Positions 8,750-17,482 of a stretch of DNA of 64,000 nt are shown here, piece after piece. The stretch covers positions 1 through 64,000 of the forward strand of contig CAMUYA010000008.1 of assembly GCA_947164865.1 (NCBI GenBank), in the 5' to 3' direction. The notes beneath the pieces were generated by a model that had not been told where the DNA came from, searched no databases, and saw only the letters and a list, made by a program, of their open reading frames with translations. The first letter of the stretch is position 1. Every line of letters begins with the position of its first letter. This DNA comes from an uncultured Lachnospiraceae bacterium. Its GTDB lineage: Bacteria; Bacillota; Clostridia; Lachnospirales; Lachnospiraceae. A program made the position numbers and the translations under genes.

Positions 8750-10866
8750 GTCCTCAGTTCATCCAGTACCGATCCTTCTATCTCCACAACATTTATCCTT
8801 GGGTGACTCGTCAATGTTCTGCCGTCCTTTCTTGCGATTACGGTTACTGTGAAACTGTCGGGATTCTTTTTGATCTCATACAAAGGTATCATAAAATGGA
8901 TAGTCTCATCCTTTTCAAATCCTTTATTGCTTCCGTAGTTAAAAACCTTGCTGTATTTTGAAAAGATTCCCGGGAATACAACCTCTACCTGTTCCGCATA
9001 GCCGTATGTCTTTATTTCCAGATTTCCGCTCTCTCCCCTGGCAAAGACATCTTTTCCGTCTACGCTCTCAAGCAGTCTCACTATATCAGCCTTAAGATCA
9101 AACCCCCAGCCTGATACTTTCTGTTCGGATACGTTCCCCACCCTGTCGGATACATGCACTGTGATCTCAAAGTCACCGAAATAAAAATACTTTTCAGCCT
9201 CCTCTCTTCCGAAGGATACAACGATATCACCGCTTCCATCCGGCTTCCACACACGGCTGCTGCCATTGTCCGAATTATAGATCTTTACGTAAAAGTCATC
9301 AGCATTCACCCCTGACAGTGAATCCTTTGCCTTTATCGTTATTCCGGGAAATCCGCCGTTTTCGGATTCATCAAACAGGTATCGCCCCATGTCGGGATAA
9401 TCTTCAAGACCTGTTATAACAGGCCTTTCCCCGTCAAAGATCACGCGGATCGAGTTATAGCGATCATCGGTTACGGAAGAATAGATCTCCCTGCCTGTCT
9501 TTCCCGGGCACACTGCTCCCGCTTTGGGCACTATAGTTACTTCCTGCCCGCTTAGGGCAGCCGGAACCGTAAAACTCCATGAAGCTCTGCACACCCTCCC
9601 ATTATCGGATCGTGATGCATAGGGACCCGAACTCTTTTTCAGGGCGGTGCCTGCGCTGTCATACGCCGTAATGTTTTCCCACGGAACATACCCGTCTGCG
9701 GAATTCTTTATATTTATATAATGATATTCTCCGCCATGATCATTTTCATACAACCAGATGTCATTGATCATGTATGAAGAATCTGTCGAGCCTTTAAGAT
9801 ATGCCTGCCCGGATACAGTAAAAGAGGTTATTCCATCGGCTCTTACATAGAATGTCGAAGTATCTTTTATATACACATTTTCACCGTCATCCACATAGGG
9901 TCTCTCGGTGGATACTTCCGGTCGCCATACAGCATACAGAACTACGCAGGTATCATTTGCAAAATCTCCGATCGAAAGACTGTTTTGTATATTCAGCCAG
10001 CTCTCCCCATCATCAAATACCGCTTCTCCTCCCGGTGAAGTTGCCCATCCTATAAAAGAATAGCCACTCTTGCTGTATCCGCACCCGGAAATGTATTCGG
10101 CGGGATATACCCTGTTTCCTTCATATGTACCGGCATTATCGTAATAAAATGTATCCTCGGACATATATCCTGAAACCCCCGGCATATCAGGATCATATGA
10201 TATCCTGTATCTGTTGTTGGATTTTCGTTTGCATGTATGGTCTATGTATCCGGTCACTTCCAACGAATTGTCATAGGGACAGAGATAGAAATAGTTGCTG
10301 TACCCGGTACCCGAGGGCAGATACGGAAGAGACGCGGCCATTTCTTCGGTCATATAGATAAACCCTGTGTTTATGCGTTCACCACAGTAGGCACAGTATG
10401 CATTCCACCCGGCATTATAATCCCTTCCGCAATTTGTGTACGTAGCCCCCATAGCGCTCAAACCATAAGCATTGAGATCGTAATAATCCAGGGTATGTAT
10501 ACAGCAGGCATAGGGATGTTCAATCTTCCAGTATCCCACCGGAGCCCTTCCCTCAATATGACGCGTATAATAGTGCTGTCCCTTTGACAACGGACCCCCT
10601 TCGAGATTCCCGAAAATAACATGTGTATATCCCATGTATTCATTTCCGTGAAAAGCAGCACTTTGGTCTCTGTATCCTACTGTAAATGCATTGCCGTCCG
10701 GAGACATTGTTATATACCCGTTACCTGAAAATATAGTCTCTTCCAGCGTGAAGGCATATGCTCTTTCGTAAAAAAGCAGTATAAACGGGAAAAACAATAA
10801 ACTTATCAGCAGAAGCCTTGCCTTTGAGAGAGTCACAGTCTTTACCTGCATACTGTCACCTCTCAA
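8737..10866 (-). CDS. Large secreted surface protein of the Tad locus with an InlB B-repeat
   Basis: 709 residues. An N-terminal signal segment (about residues 15-39, ending near ERAYAF) is followed by a Cys- and Tyr-rich domain with CxxC pairs (CCIH, CAYCGE), then a Listeria-Bacteroides InlB B-repeat (YSFIGWATSPGGEAVFDDG to VVLYAVW, about residues 265-313), then several beta-sandwich-like modules. There is no LPXTG motif. Its place inside the Tad operon, overlapping genes at both ends, suggests a pilus-associated adhesin or tip component. That is inference. Outside the B-repeat I do not recognise a named family. Confidence 0.8.
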   Translation of the reverse strand: MRGDSMQVKTVTLSKARLLLISLLFFPFILLFYERAYAFTLEETIFSGNGYITMSPDGNAFTVGYRDQSAAFHGNEYMGYTHVIFGNLEGGPLSKGQHYYTRHIEGRAPVGYWKIEHPYACCIHTLDYYDLNAYGLSAMGATYTNCGRDYNAGWNAYCAYCGERINTGFIYMTEEMAASLPYLPSGTGYSNYFYLCPYDNSLEVTGYIDHTCKRKSNNRYRISYDPDMPGVSGYMSEDTFYYDNAGTYEGNRVYPAEYISGCGYSKSGYSFIGWATSPGGEAVFDDGESWLNIQNSLSIGDFANDTCVVLYAVWRPEVSTERPYVDDGENVYIKDTSTFYVRADGITSFTVSGQAYLKGSTDSSYMINDIWLYENDHGGEYHYINIKNSADGYVPWENITAYDSAGTALKKSSGPYASRSDNGRVCRASWSFTVPAALSGQEVTIVPKAGAVCPGKTGREIYSSVTDDRYNSIRVIFDGERPVITGLEDYPDMGRYLFDESENGGFPGITIKAKDSLSGVNADDFYVKIYNSDNGSSRVWKPDGSGDIVVSFGREEAEKYFYFGDFEITVHVSDRVGNVSEQKVSGWGFDLKADIVRLLESVDGKDVFARGESGNLEIKTYGYAEQVEVVFPGIFSKYSKVFNYGSNKGFEKDETIHFMIPLYEIKKNPDSFTVTVIARKDGRTLTSHPRINVVEIEGSVLDELRTCLR

Positions 10867-11510
10867 TCAAGTGCCAGAGCTATCCGAAGCTTTTTTGAGT
10901 CAAGGCCGTCATAGAATTCCTCAACATCGGATTTTTCCAGATAAATATTAAACCTTACAGCCCTTCCCTCATCCTGTTCATAAAGCTCATTACCACCGCT
11001 GTCAAAGGCATCTGCAACATATATACCGCTCCATCTCAGCTTAACCTGTTCATCTTCGCCTTGAAGATAAATATGTATGCGGTCTCCGCTGCGGAGTTTC
11101 CCGCCTGCAGACTGGTATAGGTCGTCCACTTTGAGTCCTATCAGCACCGGATTTTTCATTTCCCCTGTCACCGTCTCTGCGCTCTCAAACATGTCACTCG
11201 TCAGAATGCTCCCGGCCGGGATGTTTATGAGTGCCACGGACATCCCCATATCATCCGGGTTTTGAAATGCCATTTCCGGGACTACCGATCTGGGGACGGT
11301 TTTTATTTCAAGTCCGGTTTTTTTATTCTCATTTGTTGTGATAAAACCTTTTTTTATCGTGCTTGCCGCTACCACTACAGGCATCTCTTCTTCCTTCGAA
11401 AGTGCTTTCTTCTCTGAATATATCAGCACAGCGTATACCGCCAGCGCTGCCATAAATGCCATCCCTATCAGTGCAGGAACAGATCTTTTAATACTGTTTT
11501 TGCTTTTCAT
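10863..11510 (-). CDS. CpaB/RcpC-like pilus assembly protein with SAF domain
   Basis: 215 residues. One N-terminal membrane helix (about 10-30), then a SAF-type domain starting near VVVAASTIKKGFITT (about 45-110) and a second beta-rich part. SAF domains in CpaB/RcpC are thought to act outside the membrane in Flp pilus assembly. The stop codon overlaps the start of the InlB-repeat gene by 4 bases (ATGA type), so translation is coupled. Confidence 0.83.
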   Translation of the reverse strand: MKSKNSIKRSVPALIGMAFMAALAVYAVLIYSEKKALSKEEEMPVVVAASTIKKGFITTNENKKTGLEIKTVPRSVVPEMAFQNPDDMGMSVALINIPAGSILTSDMFESAETVTGEMKNPVLIGLKVDDLYQSAGGKLRSGDRIHIYLQGEDEQVKLRWSGIYVADAFDSGGNELYEQDEGRAVRFNIYLEKSDVEEFYDGLDSKKLRIALALD

Positions 11511-11527
11511 TTTATACCCCTTCCGGA

Positions 11528-12109
11528 TCAGGCCCAGTCTATATATGACTTGACATCCACCAGTTTTGATTTTTTTGTACTGAACACAAGCCCCATTATT
11601 CCCCGCAGATCAAAAGCTATCTCCCCGTATATACCCGTGTTTTGTATAACTTGTCCGTTGGGTGCCTCCATGATCCCAAGCTTTCCCTCTTTTTTCTTCC
11701 ATCTCCCACTGTCATCCATGTAGATCTCACTCACTTTATCACCCTCGACATTGTAGATTCTGAACTGCTCTATCTTCACGGGGCCCTCTATGGCCCTCTT
11801 CCGCCTGAAACTGCTCCCCTCGGCAGCGAGATTGACATTAAGTGCTTCCACATATTTCTGATAGGAATTATCGGGATCCGAGATAAGCAGAGTATGATCT
11901 ATACCGTATCTTTCAACATCGACAAGTGCTGCTGCAAGACCGCTTGCCGCAAGCGCATCCTCGATGGCATCCGAATTTGCTCTGAAAGCACAAAGCTGAA
12001 TGACAAACACCATAGCCGCCATAATAAACGTCAGGGCAAAGAGTCCCAGCACCCATTGGCTGCTCCCGGAATTGTTGTTGATAAACCTTGTCTTCTTTAT
12101 ATTCCGCAT
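11528..12109 (-). CDS. TadE/TadG-like pseudopilin protein
   Basis: 193 residues from the ATG at 12109, which follows AGGAGG; an earlier in-frame ATG at 12151 lies inside the preceding gene and was rejected. A short basic N-terminus and one membrane helix (about residues 19-40) are followed by a soluble region with a helical start and a beta-rich remainder. This is the layout of the minor pseudopilins of Tad systems. The sequence itself is not one I recognise, so the call rests on position and topology. Confidence 0.7.
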   Translation of the reverse strand: MRNIKKTRFINNNSGSSQWVLGLFALTFIMAAMVFVIQLCAFRANSDAIEDALAASGLAAALVDVERYGIDHTLLISDPDNSYQKYVEALNVNLAAEGSSFRRKRAIEGPVKIEQFRIYNVEGDKVSEIYMDDSGRWKKKEGKLGIMEAPNGQVIQNTGIYGEIAFDLRGIMGLVFSTKKSKLVDVKSYIDWA

Positions 12110-12119
12110 CTTCTCCTCC

Positions 12120-12500
12120 TCAGTATTTTGCTGTTGAAGCACGAACTTCATTTACTTCATATTTCCCGTCGATCCTGCCCCTGACACGAACGGTAACGGT
12201 GTTACCGAAACCTGCTCTTTCCGTCGTCGTTCCCGTAAGGTCTATCTCGCTTATTCCGAGATCCTTAAGGCTGTCTATAAGTCCCTGTCTGTCAGAAGCA
12301 TCCAGATAGCCCTTGGTCTCGGCGATAAGCGTATATCTTCTCACTGTCTGGCTTAAATCCTCCCTGGTGCGAAGTATCGCTATACAGTCCATAAAGACTA
12401 TCATCAGATAAGCCATGGCCAGGAGCATGATCCCCATCGAGAGTATATCCCCTGTATTTCCGTCGGATTTAACGAGAAAACCCCTTCTGTACTTCTTCAT
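12120..12500 (-). CDS. TadE-like minor pseudopilin
   Basis: 126 residues from the ATG at 12500 behind GAGGGG; an alternative ATG at 12512 forms an ATGA overlap with the stop of the Flp-like gene and is also possible. An N-terminal basic segment, one hydrophobic helix (about residues 20-42) and a soluble domain ending in beta strands (TVTVRVRGRIDGKYEV) fit the TadE family. It lies between the Flp-like pilin and the second pseudopilin in one run of closely spaced genes. Confidence 0.7.
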   Translation of the reverse strand: MKKYRRGFLVKSDGNTGDILSMGIMLLAMAYLMIVFMDCIAILRTREDLSQTVRRYTLIAETKGYLDASDRQGLIDSLKDLGISEIDLTGTTTERAGFGNTVTVRVRGRIDGKYEVNEVRASTAKY

Positions 12501-12508
12501 CCTGCCCC

Positions 12509-12736
12509 TCATACATAGAATGTTCCTGCAATGAATGCCCCGGTACCGGAAAGGATCTCCTGTGCACGCTGTGTCATTGAAGCTGTGATACTCTGAATAA
12601 ATGCGGCAAGAGCATCTTTCATGACCACGCAAAGGACCAGAGCTATGATGCAGAGGCCGATGGTAACAAGGATCCCATCAATTCCCTCCTCTTTGTTAAG
12701 CAGTGTTTTTTTAATCTTTTCTGTTATTTTGTTCAT
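12509..12736 (-). CDS. flp: Flp/Fap-type small pilin
   Basis: 75 residues from the ATG at 12736 behind AGGAGAAGG. A basic leader ends near LLNKEEGIDGI, followed directly by a hydrophobic helix (ILVTIGLCIIALVLCVVM) and a short polar tail. The Glu-Glu-Gly before the hydrophobic helix matches the G/xE pattern processed by A24 peptidases such as the one at 8294-8749. This is the expected size and place for the major Flp pilin, although the sequence is divergent. Confidence 0.78.
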   Translation of the reverse strand: MNKITEKIKKTLLNKEEGIDGILVTIGLCIIALVLCVVMKDALAAFIQSITASMTQRAQEILSGTGAFIAGTFYV

Positions 12737-12792
12737 TCCTTCTCCTTTTCCCGCTGTAAGCGAATAATAATCTTTTGTTAAACAATAACCGG

Positions 12793-13617
12793 TTAAAGAC
12801 CTGCTGCCGCTGTCAGCATATAGTTGACGCAGGCATACAATGCAATTCCGAGAATACATGCAAGCATTCCCAGCTGATAAAACGTGAGGCTTCTGTCCAA
12901 CCTTCCCTTCCTCTTTTCAAGTACTGACCGCTCCATATCTTTCATCTGGTCTCCTATATCAGTTAGCAGATCCGATGCCTGACCCGATTCCACAAGCTGC
13001 AGTATGGTAATACAGAGTGAATCAATATACCTGTTGTCAAAGCCCTTCTGGAACTCTTCGAGTGCGGAAAAGAGATCTGTTTTCATTATGATGTCACTTC
13101 CAAGCTTCATCAGGCCTTCTTTAAGTCTTATTTCCTTTACACCCGAGTAGATCTCCGAAAGAGCATCGGTTATATATACCCCTGCCCTGATCTGCATAGC
13201 CAGTGCCCTGTAAATCAACTGAAGATCCGGGAGCATTCTTTCGTTGTCCCTGCGATTGAGAAACGGGATGAGAAGCCATATGAGCGAAAGCCCTGTCAGC
13301 GATGCCACAGCTGCTATCCAAACGGATATCATATTTCCGACTACAAGACCCGTGACAAAAAGCAGCAGCGACAGCAGGATCAGCTTTTTTGCATTAACCT
13401 TTTTCCCGAAATGGTATCCGGCACCGTTCTTTTCCACAAATCTCTCCAGTCTTACAATAAAAGGCATTTCTGCACTCTTTACCGCCAGCATACCCGAAAA
13501 CTCTCTTATTCCGCCGATGATCTTTCGAGGCGGATGTCTGCCGCACACGGCGTATACTGTCATGAACGCCAGAACGGTGGCGACGATCCTGCTGAGCATT
13601 AATAAATTATCTTTCAT
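12793..13617 (-). CDS. tadC: TadC-like platform membrane protein (T2SSF domain)
   Basis: 274 residues with a membrane helix near the N-terminus, a helical pair around residues 80-120, a cytoplasmic T2SSF domain (about 125-240, including ALAMQIRAGVYITDALSEIY and LVESGQASDLLTDIGDQM) and a C-terminal helix. It forms the inner-membrane platform with the TadB-like protein encoded 15 bases upstream. Length and motif order are normal for TadC. Confidence 0.87.
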   Translation of the reverse strand: MKDNLLMLSRIVATVLAFMTVYAVCGRHPPRKIIGGIREFSGMLAVKSAEMPFIVRLERFVEKNGAGYHFGKKVNAKKLILLSLLLFVTGLVVGNMISVWIAAVASLTGLSLIWLLIPFLNRRDNERMLPDLQLIYRALAMQIRAGVYITDALSEIYSGVKEIRLKEGLMKLGSDIIMKTDLFSALEEFQKGFDNRYIDSLCITILQLVESGQASDLLTDIGDQMKDMERSVLEKRKGRLDRSLTFYQLGMLACILGIALYACVNYMLTAAAGL

Positions 13618-13632
13618 AGCTTCCCCCCTTCT

Positions 13633-14574
13633 CTAGCTCATAGAAGCTGCCTGTATGAAATAAAGCAGTATTATTAATGCCATCCCGGAAAGAGCTATAT
13701 ATCCCGGCAGACTGTGAAAAAGAATACCGAATATCCCGCCCTCTATGAGCATGTTCACTATAGCAAGCACAACTACCGACATTATCAGTAAAAGAAACAT
13801 ATTGATGCCGGATTCTCTGAGAAGATTTTTCCGGTCCCTGTTCTGACTCAGATATTCCCGGAGACTCTTTCTGCTGTCACTTACGACCGATCCCAGATCT
13901 GCACTGTACCTTGATGCAACTTCCAGATTCCTCGCAAGCTGTTTAAACTGCGGATGCTCTATCTTCTCTGCCATGGAGATTATGGCTGTTCGGGAATCTC
14001 CGCTGACTTTACTTTCGGCTTCGCACTCCTCCATGACACTTCTTAGAGGTTCTTTAAGATACCTGCTTATCTGTGAAAAGACCGATGTTATATCCCCGGA
14101 TGTAAGGCTGTAGTTGCCGAGAAAATCCAGAAGTTTGGGGAGTTCTTCATTAACGCTTCCAAATCTGTGTGCTTTCATTACCGAAATGGCCGCATACTGA
14201 ACCGCTGCAAGAAGAGCTGTCACTACCAAACCGGTTATAACTCCACCGAAAAACGATCCCAGAATAAAGGCTGTCACCTCTGTCAATATCTCTGCCAGAA
14301 TAAACCCCGATATCGTAAGGTGAGGAAATCTCCGGCTGAGCCCGCTGTATTCCAACTGCCGCTCCAGCTTTAAAAGAAATGACTCTCGGCGGGTATCCCC
14401 TCCCAGATTCTTTCTCATTTCGCTTCTGAATCTGCGGTCATGTTCATCCATATTCTTCTTTGCTTTCTTTATGCCTCTGTCTATACGGTCGTCAAGACCG
14501 ATCCGGTAAAACAATCCCCCAAATGCCGCAAACAGTAAAACAAATACAGCTATGTGTTCAAAGCACTTTATCAT
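13633..14574 (-). CDS. tadB: TadB-like platform membrane protein (T2SSF domain)
   Basis: 313 residues with an N-terminal helix, a central helix pair (about 95-140), a T2SSF domain with LLDFLGNYSLTSGDITSVFSQI, and two C-terminal helices. It is the first of the two platform subunits. It overlaps the ATPase gene by 17 bases, which indicates translational coupling. Confidence 0.87.
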   Translation of the reverse strand: MIKCFEHIAVFVLLFAAFGGLFYRIGLDDRIDRGIKKAKKNMDEHDRRFRSEMRKNLGGDTRRESFLLKLERQLEYSGLSRRFPHLTISGFILAEILTEVTAFILGSFFGGVITGLVVTALLAAVQYAAISVMKAHRFGSVNEELPKLLDFLGNYSLTSGDITSVFSQISRYLKEPLRSVMEECEAESKVSGDSRTAIISMAEKIEHPQFKQLARNLEVASRYSADLGSVVSDSRKSLREYLSQNRDRKNLLRESGINMFLLLIMSVVVLAIVNMLIEGGIFGILFHSLPGYIALSGMALIILLYFIQAASMS

Positions 14575-15706
14575 ATTCCAGTTCCTTTCTTTCCTCGTTC
14601 CATCCTCTGCAGTAAAAAATGTTGGCCACTTTGTAATCCTTCATAAAGACTATGGTTTTAAAGCAGTCCATCATTCTCATCAGTTCATTCCTGCCGTATC
14701 TGCTCTCATACATCGCGTAGTCCACAAGTTTATCCACTGCCCTTACGGCGCTTGTGGAGTGAATGGTTGCTGCGCAGGTCTGACCCGTGCATGCGGCATT
14801 TATAAGATACAGCGCTTCCTCGCCTTTGACTTCACCGATTATGAAATAGTCCACATCCATCGTAAGTCCGGCAATGCTTATATTTTTTAGGTCGTAAGTG
14901 ATCTGGCTTTCGCTGTTCCCCGGAAGTGAGTGCATGAACATCATATCCGGGTGAAACCTTGTTGTAAGCTCGTCAGCCTGTTGGGCGACCAGAATTGCCA
15001 CATCATTCGGGAGTGTCTCCTTAAGTGCATTTAGAAGTGTTGTCTTTCCGCTGGAATTTCCACCGCATATAAGCATTGAATCAGTTCTGAACCTTTCAAC
15101 AAGAAACTCCGCAACCTCCTTTTTCATCATTCCCAGATCAACCAGATCACTTATCAGCGGAAACTTCTTGGGCACCTTTCTGATGCACAGATATGGCTGG
15201 GCATAGGTGTTAACAAGTGGCATCGAAACAGTAAATCTCAAAATAAAATCCGGATGCGACTCACTGTCAGTGAACCTTTGTATGGCGTTAAGATTCGAGA
15301 TATTAGCCTGATTCTTCATTGCCACATAATCCACAAACTGCCTGTACTCCTTTTCATCCGAAAAAGCGATCTCAGACCGCATCCTGCGGCCCTTCTTTTT
15401 CACCCTGATGCAGTCATGACTGACTACCCTTATATCCGAAATATCCGGATCGTCTATCAGAACAGACAGGCGGGAATATCCGAATACATATTCTTCGAAA
15501 CGTTCAAGGAGCTCCTTTTGCATCTCCCCGGAAAGAGGAATATATTTTCTGATATGCTCCTCCGCCTCCTGTAAGAATTCCTGTCTGGTAATATTCCCTT
15601 TCTTAAGCGCTAAAAGTCTTGCCTGCTTTTGACTGACATAATCTCCGACGACAGTCTTTAAACCTTCTTCAATCTGCGCGGTATCGCTCTGCTTTGAGGT
15701 AACCAA
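14558..15706 (-). CDS. tadA: TadA/CpaF secretion ATPase, TTG start
   Basis: 382 residues. Walker A is GGNSSGKT (about 215-222), the Walker B region is MDVDYFIIGEVKGEEA (about 283-298) with its catalytic Glu in GEV, and a His box AATIHST follows. This is the type II/IV secretion ATPase that powers pilus assembly. The start codon is TTG at 15706, with GGGAGG 7 bases upstream and no better ATG. It is the first gene of the operon. The serine-rich Walker A and the GEVKGEE in place of the commoner GE(V/C)RGxE are slight departures from CpaF. Confidence 0.93.
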   Translation of the reverse strand: MVTSKQSDTAQIEEGLKTVVGDYVSQKQARLLALKKGNITRQEFLQEAEEHIRKYIPLSGEMQKELLERFEEYVFGYSRLSVLIDDPDISDIRVVSHDCIRVKKKGRRMRSEIAFSDEKEYRQFVDYVAMKNQANISNLNAIQRFTDSESHPDFILRFTVSMPLVNTYAQPYLCIRKVPKKFPLISDLVDLGMMKKEVAEFLVERFRTDSMLICGGNSSGKTTLLNALKETLPNDVAILVAQQADELTTRFHPDMMFMHSLPGNSESQITYDLKNISIAGLTMDVDYFIIGEVKGEEALYLINAACTGQTCAATIHSTSAVRAVDKLVDYAMYESRYGRNELMRMMDCFKTIVFMKDYKVANIFYCRGWNEERKELEYDKVL

Positions 15707-15975
15707 AATAACTCCTCCCTTTCTTTCAAAGTAAGCTGATAAAGCTGCATTTCTGCAGCAAAAAAATATATGATTATCCTCTCCAATATGAGGAATGTGG
15801 CGGCTGATACAGCCTAATACGGATCACTTGGATCCTTTTATCGAAAAACCCATGGGAGAAATCCCTTCGGGGTGAATCCGGACATTTCCTGTTCGGTGAT
15901 AGCAAATTTACAGCATTTGTTTTTTGAAGTCAATAGAAAAGAAAAAAGTTTTTTCTTTTCGTTATTTTTGCACAT
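15707..15975 (-). other. Tad operon leader and upstream region without a gene
   Basis: No credible coding sequence is seen. The minus strand contains two short hairpins, GGCTG-TAT-CAGCC (near 15800-15812) and GCTGCA-GAAA-TGCAGC (15747-15762), the second a GNRA tetraloop 41 bases before the TTG start of tadA. They may affect translation or mRNA stability. I compared the region with the cyclic-di-GMP riboswitch pattern and found no match. No clear promoter was picked out. Confidence 0.4.
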
Positions 15976-16015
15976 AAAAAGAGCTTCGGCATTTTTACCA
16001 AATGCATCGAAGCTC
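15976..16015 (-). terminator. Rho-independent terminator after the 85-residue gene
   Basis: On the minus strand GAGCTTCG..GCATTT pairs with AAATGC..CGAAGCTC, broken by one bulge, and is followed by TTTTT. It ends the transcript coming from 16086-16343 and insulates the Tad operon. Confidence 0.75.
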
Positions 16016-16085
16016 TCATTTTTCGCGGTTTTATGGGCCCTGAAAGTTGCACAAAAACCCATTTATGACACTCGTTTATTGTGAA

Positions 16086-16343
16086 TTATTTTACTCCCGG
16101 AAGTTTGACCGAAAGACGTGTCTTCTGGCTGATCCAGTAACAGTTTTCTATCTGTGCGGTAACGGTTTCCGCTTTTCCGTGCTGACCTTTCTCAACAAGA
16201 ACATCGACAGCACTGTCGGTTATATCCGGTTCTTCGACAATTATCCCTTTACTTTTTACGTAAAACCTGTCGCCTCCCGCGGTAACAAATCCTTCAACGT
16301 AACATTTTATGCCGGGTTTCATTTCTTTGTTAAGTATAGCCAT
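16086..16343 (-). CDS. Small conserved-looking protein of unknown function
   Basis: 85 residues with a good Shine-Dalgarno (AGGA 7 bases upstream). It has no membrane segment or signal peptide. The composition is soluble and beta-rich, with segments GIKCYVEGFVTAGGDRFYVKSKG and IENCYWISQKTRLSVKLPG that suggest a small barrel or sandwich. I do not recognise the family. It begins only 11 bases after the T tract of the butyrate-operon terminator and has no visible promoter of its own, so its expression may depend on read-through from etfA. Confidence 0.65.
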   Translation of the reverse strand: MAILNKEMKPGIKCYVEGFVTAGGDRFYVKSKGIIVEEPDITDSAVDVLVEKGQHGKAETVTAQIENCYWISQKTRLSVKLPGVK

Positions 16344-16354
16344 ATTATTTCCTC

Positions 16355-16382
16355 AAAAAAGGGCAGGATAAACATCCCGCCC
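16355..16382 (-). terminator. Terminator of the butyrate operon
   Basis: The minus-strand stem GGGCGGGAT/ATCCTGCCC with loop GTTT and one G-T pair runs into six T. It stands 21 bases past the etfA stop codon. Confidence 0.85.
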
Positions 16383-16403
16383 TTAAAAAGTATCAGTTGG
16401 AAA

Positions 16404-17462
16404 TTACTTCTCAGCGATAGCCTTCTTTAATGCCTCTGTAAGCTGGGGAACGATCTTGTTGAGATCGCCTACGATACCGTAATCGGCCACATCAAAGATA
16501 GGAGCGTCTTCATCCTTGTTGATGGCAATGATGATGTCTGACTCTTCCATACCTGCTACATGCTGTATAGCACCTGAAATACCGATAGCGAAGTATACAT
16601 GAGGACGAACGGTCTTTCCTGTCTGGCCAACCTGAAGATCCTTTGGCTTCCAGCCGGAATCTACAACCGCACGTGAGCAGGATACCTCACCGCCGAGTAC
16701 CTTAGCGAGATCCTCGAGGATCTTGAAGTTCTCGGGGCTTCCTACTCCACGTCCGCCGGATACGAGGATCTTTGCATCCATGATATCAACGGTATCACCA
16801 ACAGCCTTTACAACCTCTTTGATGGTCACGTATCTGTTGTTGGGAGTGAATCCGGGATTGTAATTGATGACCTCTGCCTTAGCGCCTGCTACGGGCTCGA
16901 TCTTCTGCATAACGCCGGGACGAACGGTAGCCATCTGAGGACGGTTGTCGGGGCATGCGATGGTAGCAATGGTGTTTCCACCGAATGCAGGACGGGTCAT
17001 AAGAAGCTGATTGTGCTTCTGCTCCTGACCGGGGATAGCAACGAGAGGGAAATCACCGATCTCAAGTACTGTACAGTCTGCTGTAAGACCTGTAGCTACT
17101 CTTGCGGAAACGGTAGGACCAAGGTCACGGCCGATTGCTGTAGCGCCTACAAGCACGATCTCGGGCTTATACTCATTGATAACAGAGCTGAGTGCATGTG
17201 CATAAGGCTCGGTGCGATACTCCTTGAGCTCAGGATCATCAACAACGATTACTCTGTCTGCACCATACTGTGCAAGAGAATCAACAAGGTCTGCAACACC
17301 GCTTCCGATGAGGACTGCGGTAACCTGTGCATTAAGGGGCTGTGCAAGCTCCTTAGCTTTTCCCAGCAGTTCGTAAGCAATTCCGCTTACCTGATTGTCA
17401 ACCTGCTGAGCGAATACGAATACGCCCTTGTACTGAGCGATCTGTTCTTCAGTCATTTTCAT
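16404..17462 (-). CDS. etfA: Electron transfer flavoprotein alpha subunit
   Basis: 352 residues. The N-terminal alpha/beta domain covers roughly 1-210. The C-terminal FAD-binding domain begins near VSGGRGVGSPENF (about 230) and includes VGQTGKTVRPHVYFAIGISGAIQH and AINKDEDAPIFDVADYGIVGD, the standard FAD-site motifs. With EtfB and Bcd it forms the flavin-based electron-bifurcating complex of butyrate producers, which couples crotonyl-CoA reduction by NADH to ferredoxin reduction. Last gene of the operon; its start follows the etfB stop by 20 bases. Confidence 0.97.
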   Translation of the reverse strand: MKMTEEQIAQYKGVFVFAQQVDNQVSGIAYELLGKAKELAQPLNAQVTAVLIGSGVADLVDSLAQYGADRVIVVDDPELKEYRTEPYAHALSSVINEYKPEIVLVGATAIGRDLGPTVSARVATGLTADCTVLEIGDFPLVAIPGQEQKHNQLLMTRPAFGGNTIATIACPDNRPQMATVRPGVMQKIEPVAGAKAEVINYNPGFTPNNRYVTIKEVVKAVGDTVDIMDAKILVSGGRGVGSPENFKILEDLAKVLGGEVSCSRAVVDSGWKPKDLQVGQTGKTVRPHVYFAIGISGAIQHVAGMEESDIIIAINKDEDAPIFDVADYGIVGDLNKIVPQLTEALKKAIAEK

Positions 17463-17482
17463 GATTATTTACCTCACTATAC

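Noticed and set aside
15707..15910. Possible cyclic-di-GMP riboswitch before tadA
   Set aside because: A GGDEF protein is encoded in the window and Tad genes are plausible targets, but the conserved GEMM core and its tetraloop receptor pattern are absent.
15838..16062. Reading frame of 74 codons on the minus strand between tadA and the 85-residue gene
   Set aside because: It runs straight through the terminator hairpin at 15981-16015 and has a poor ribosome site.
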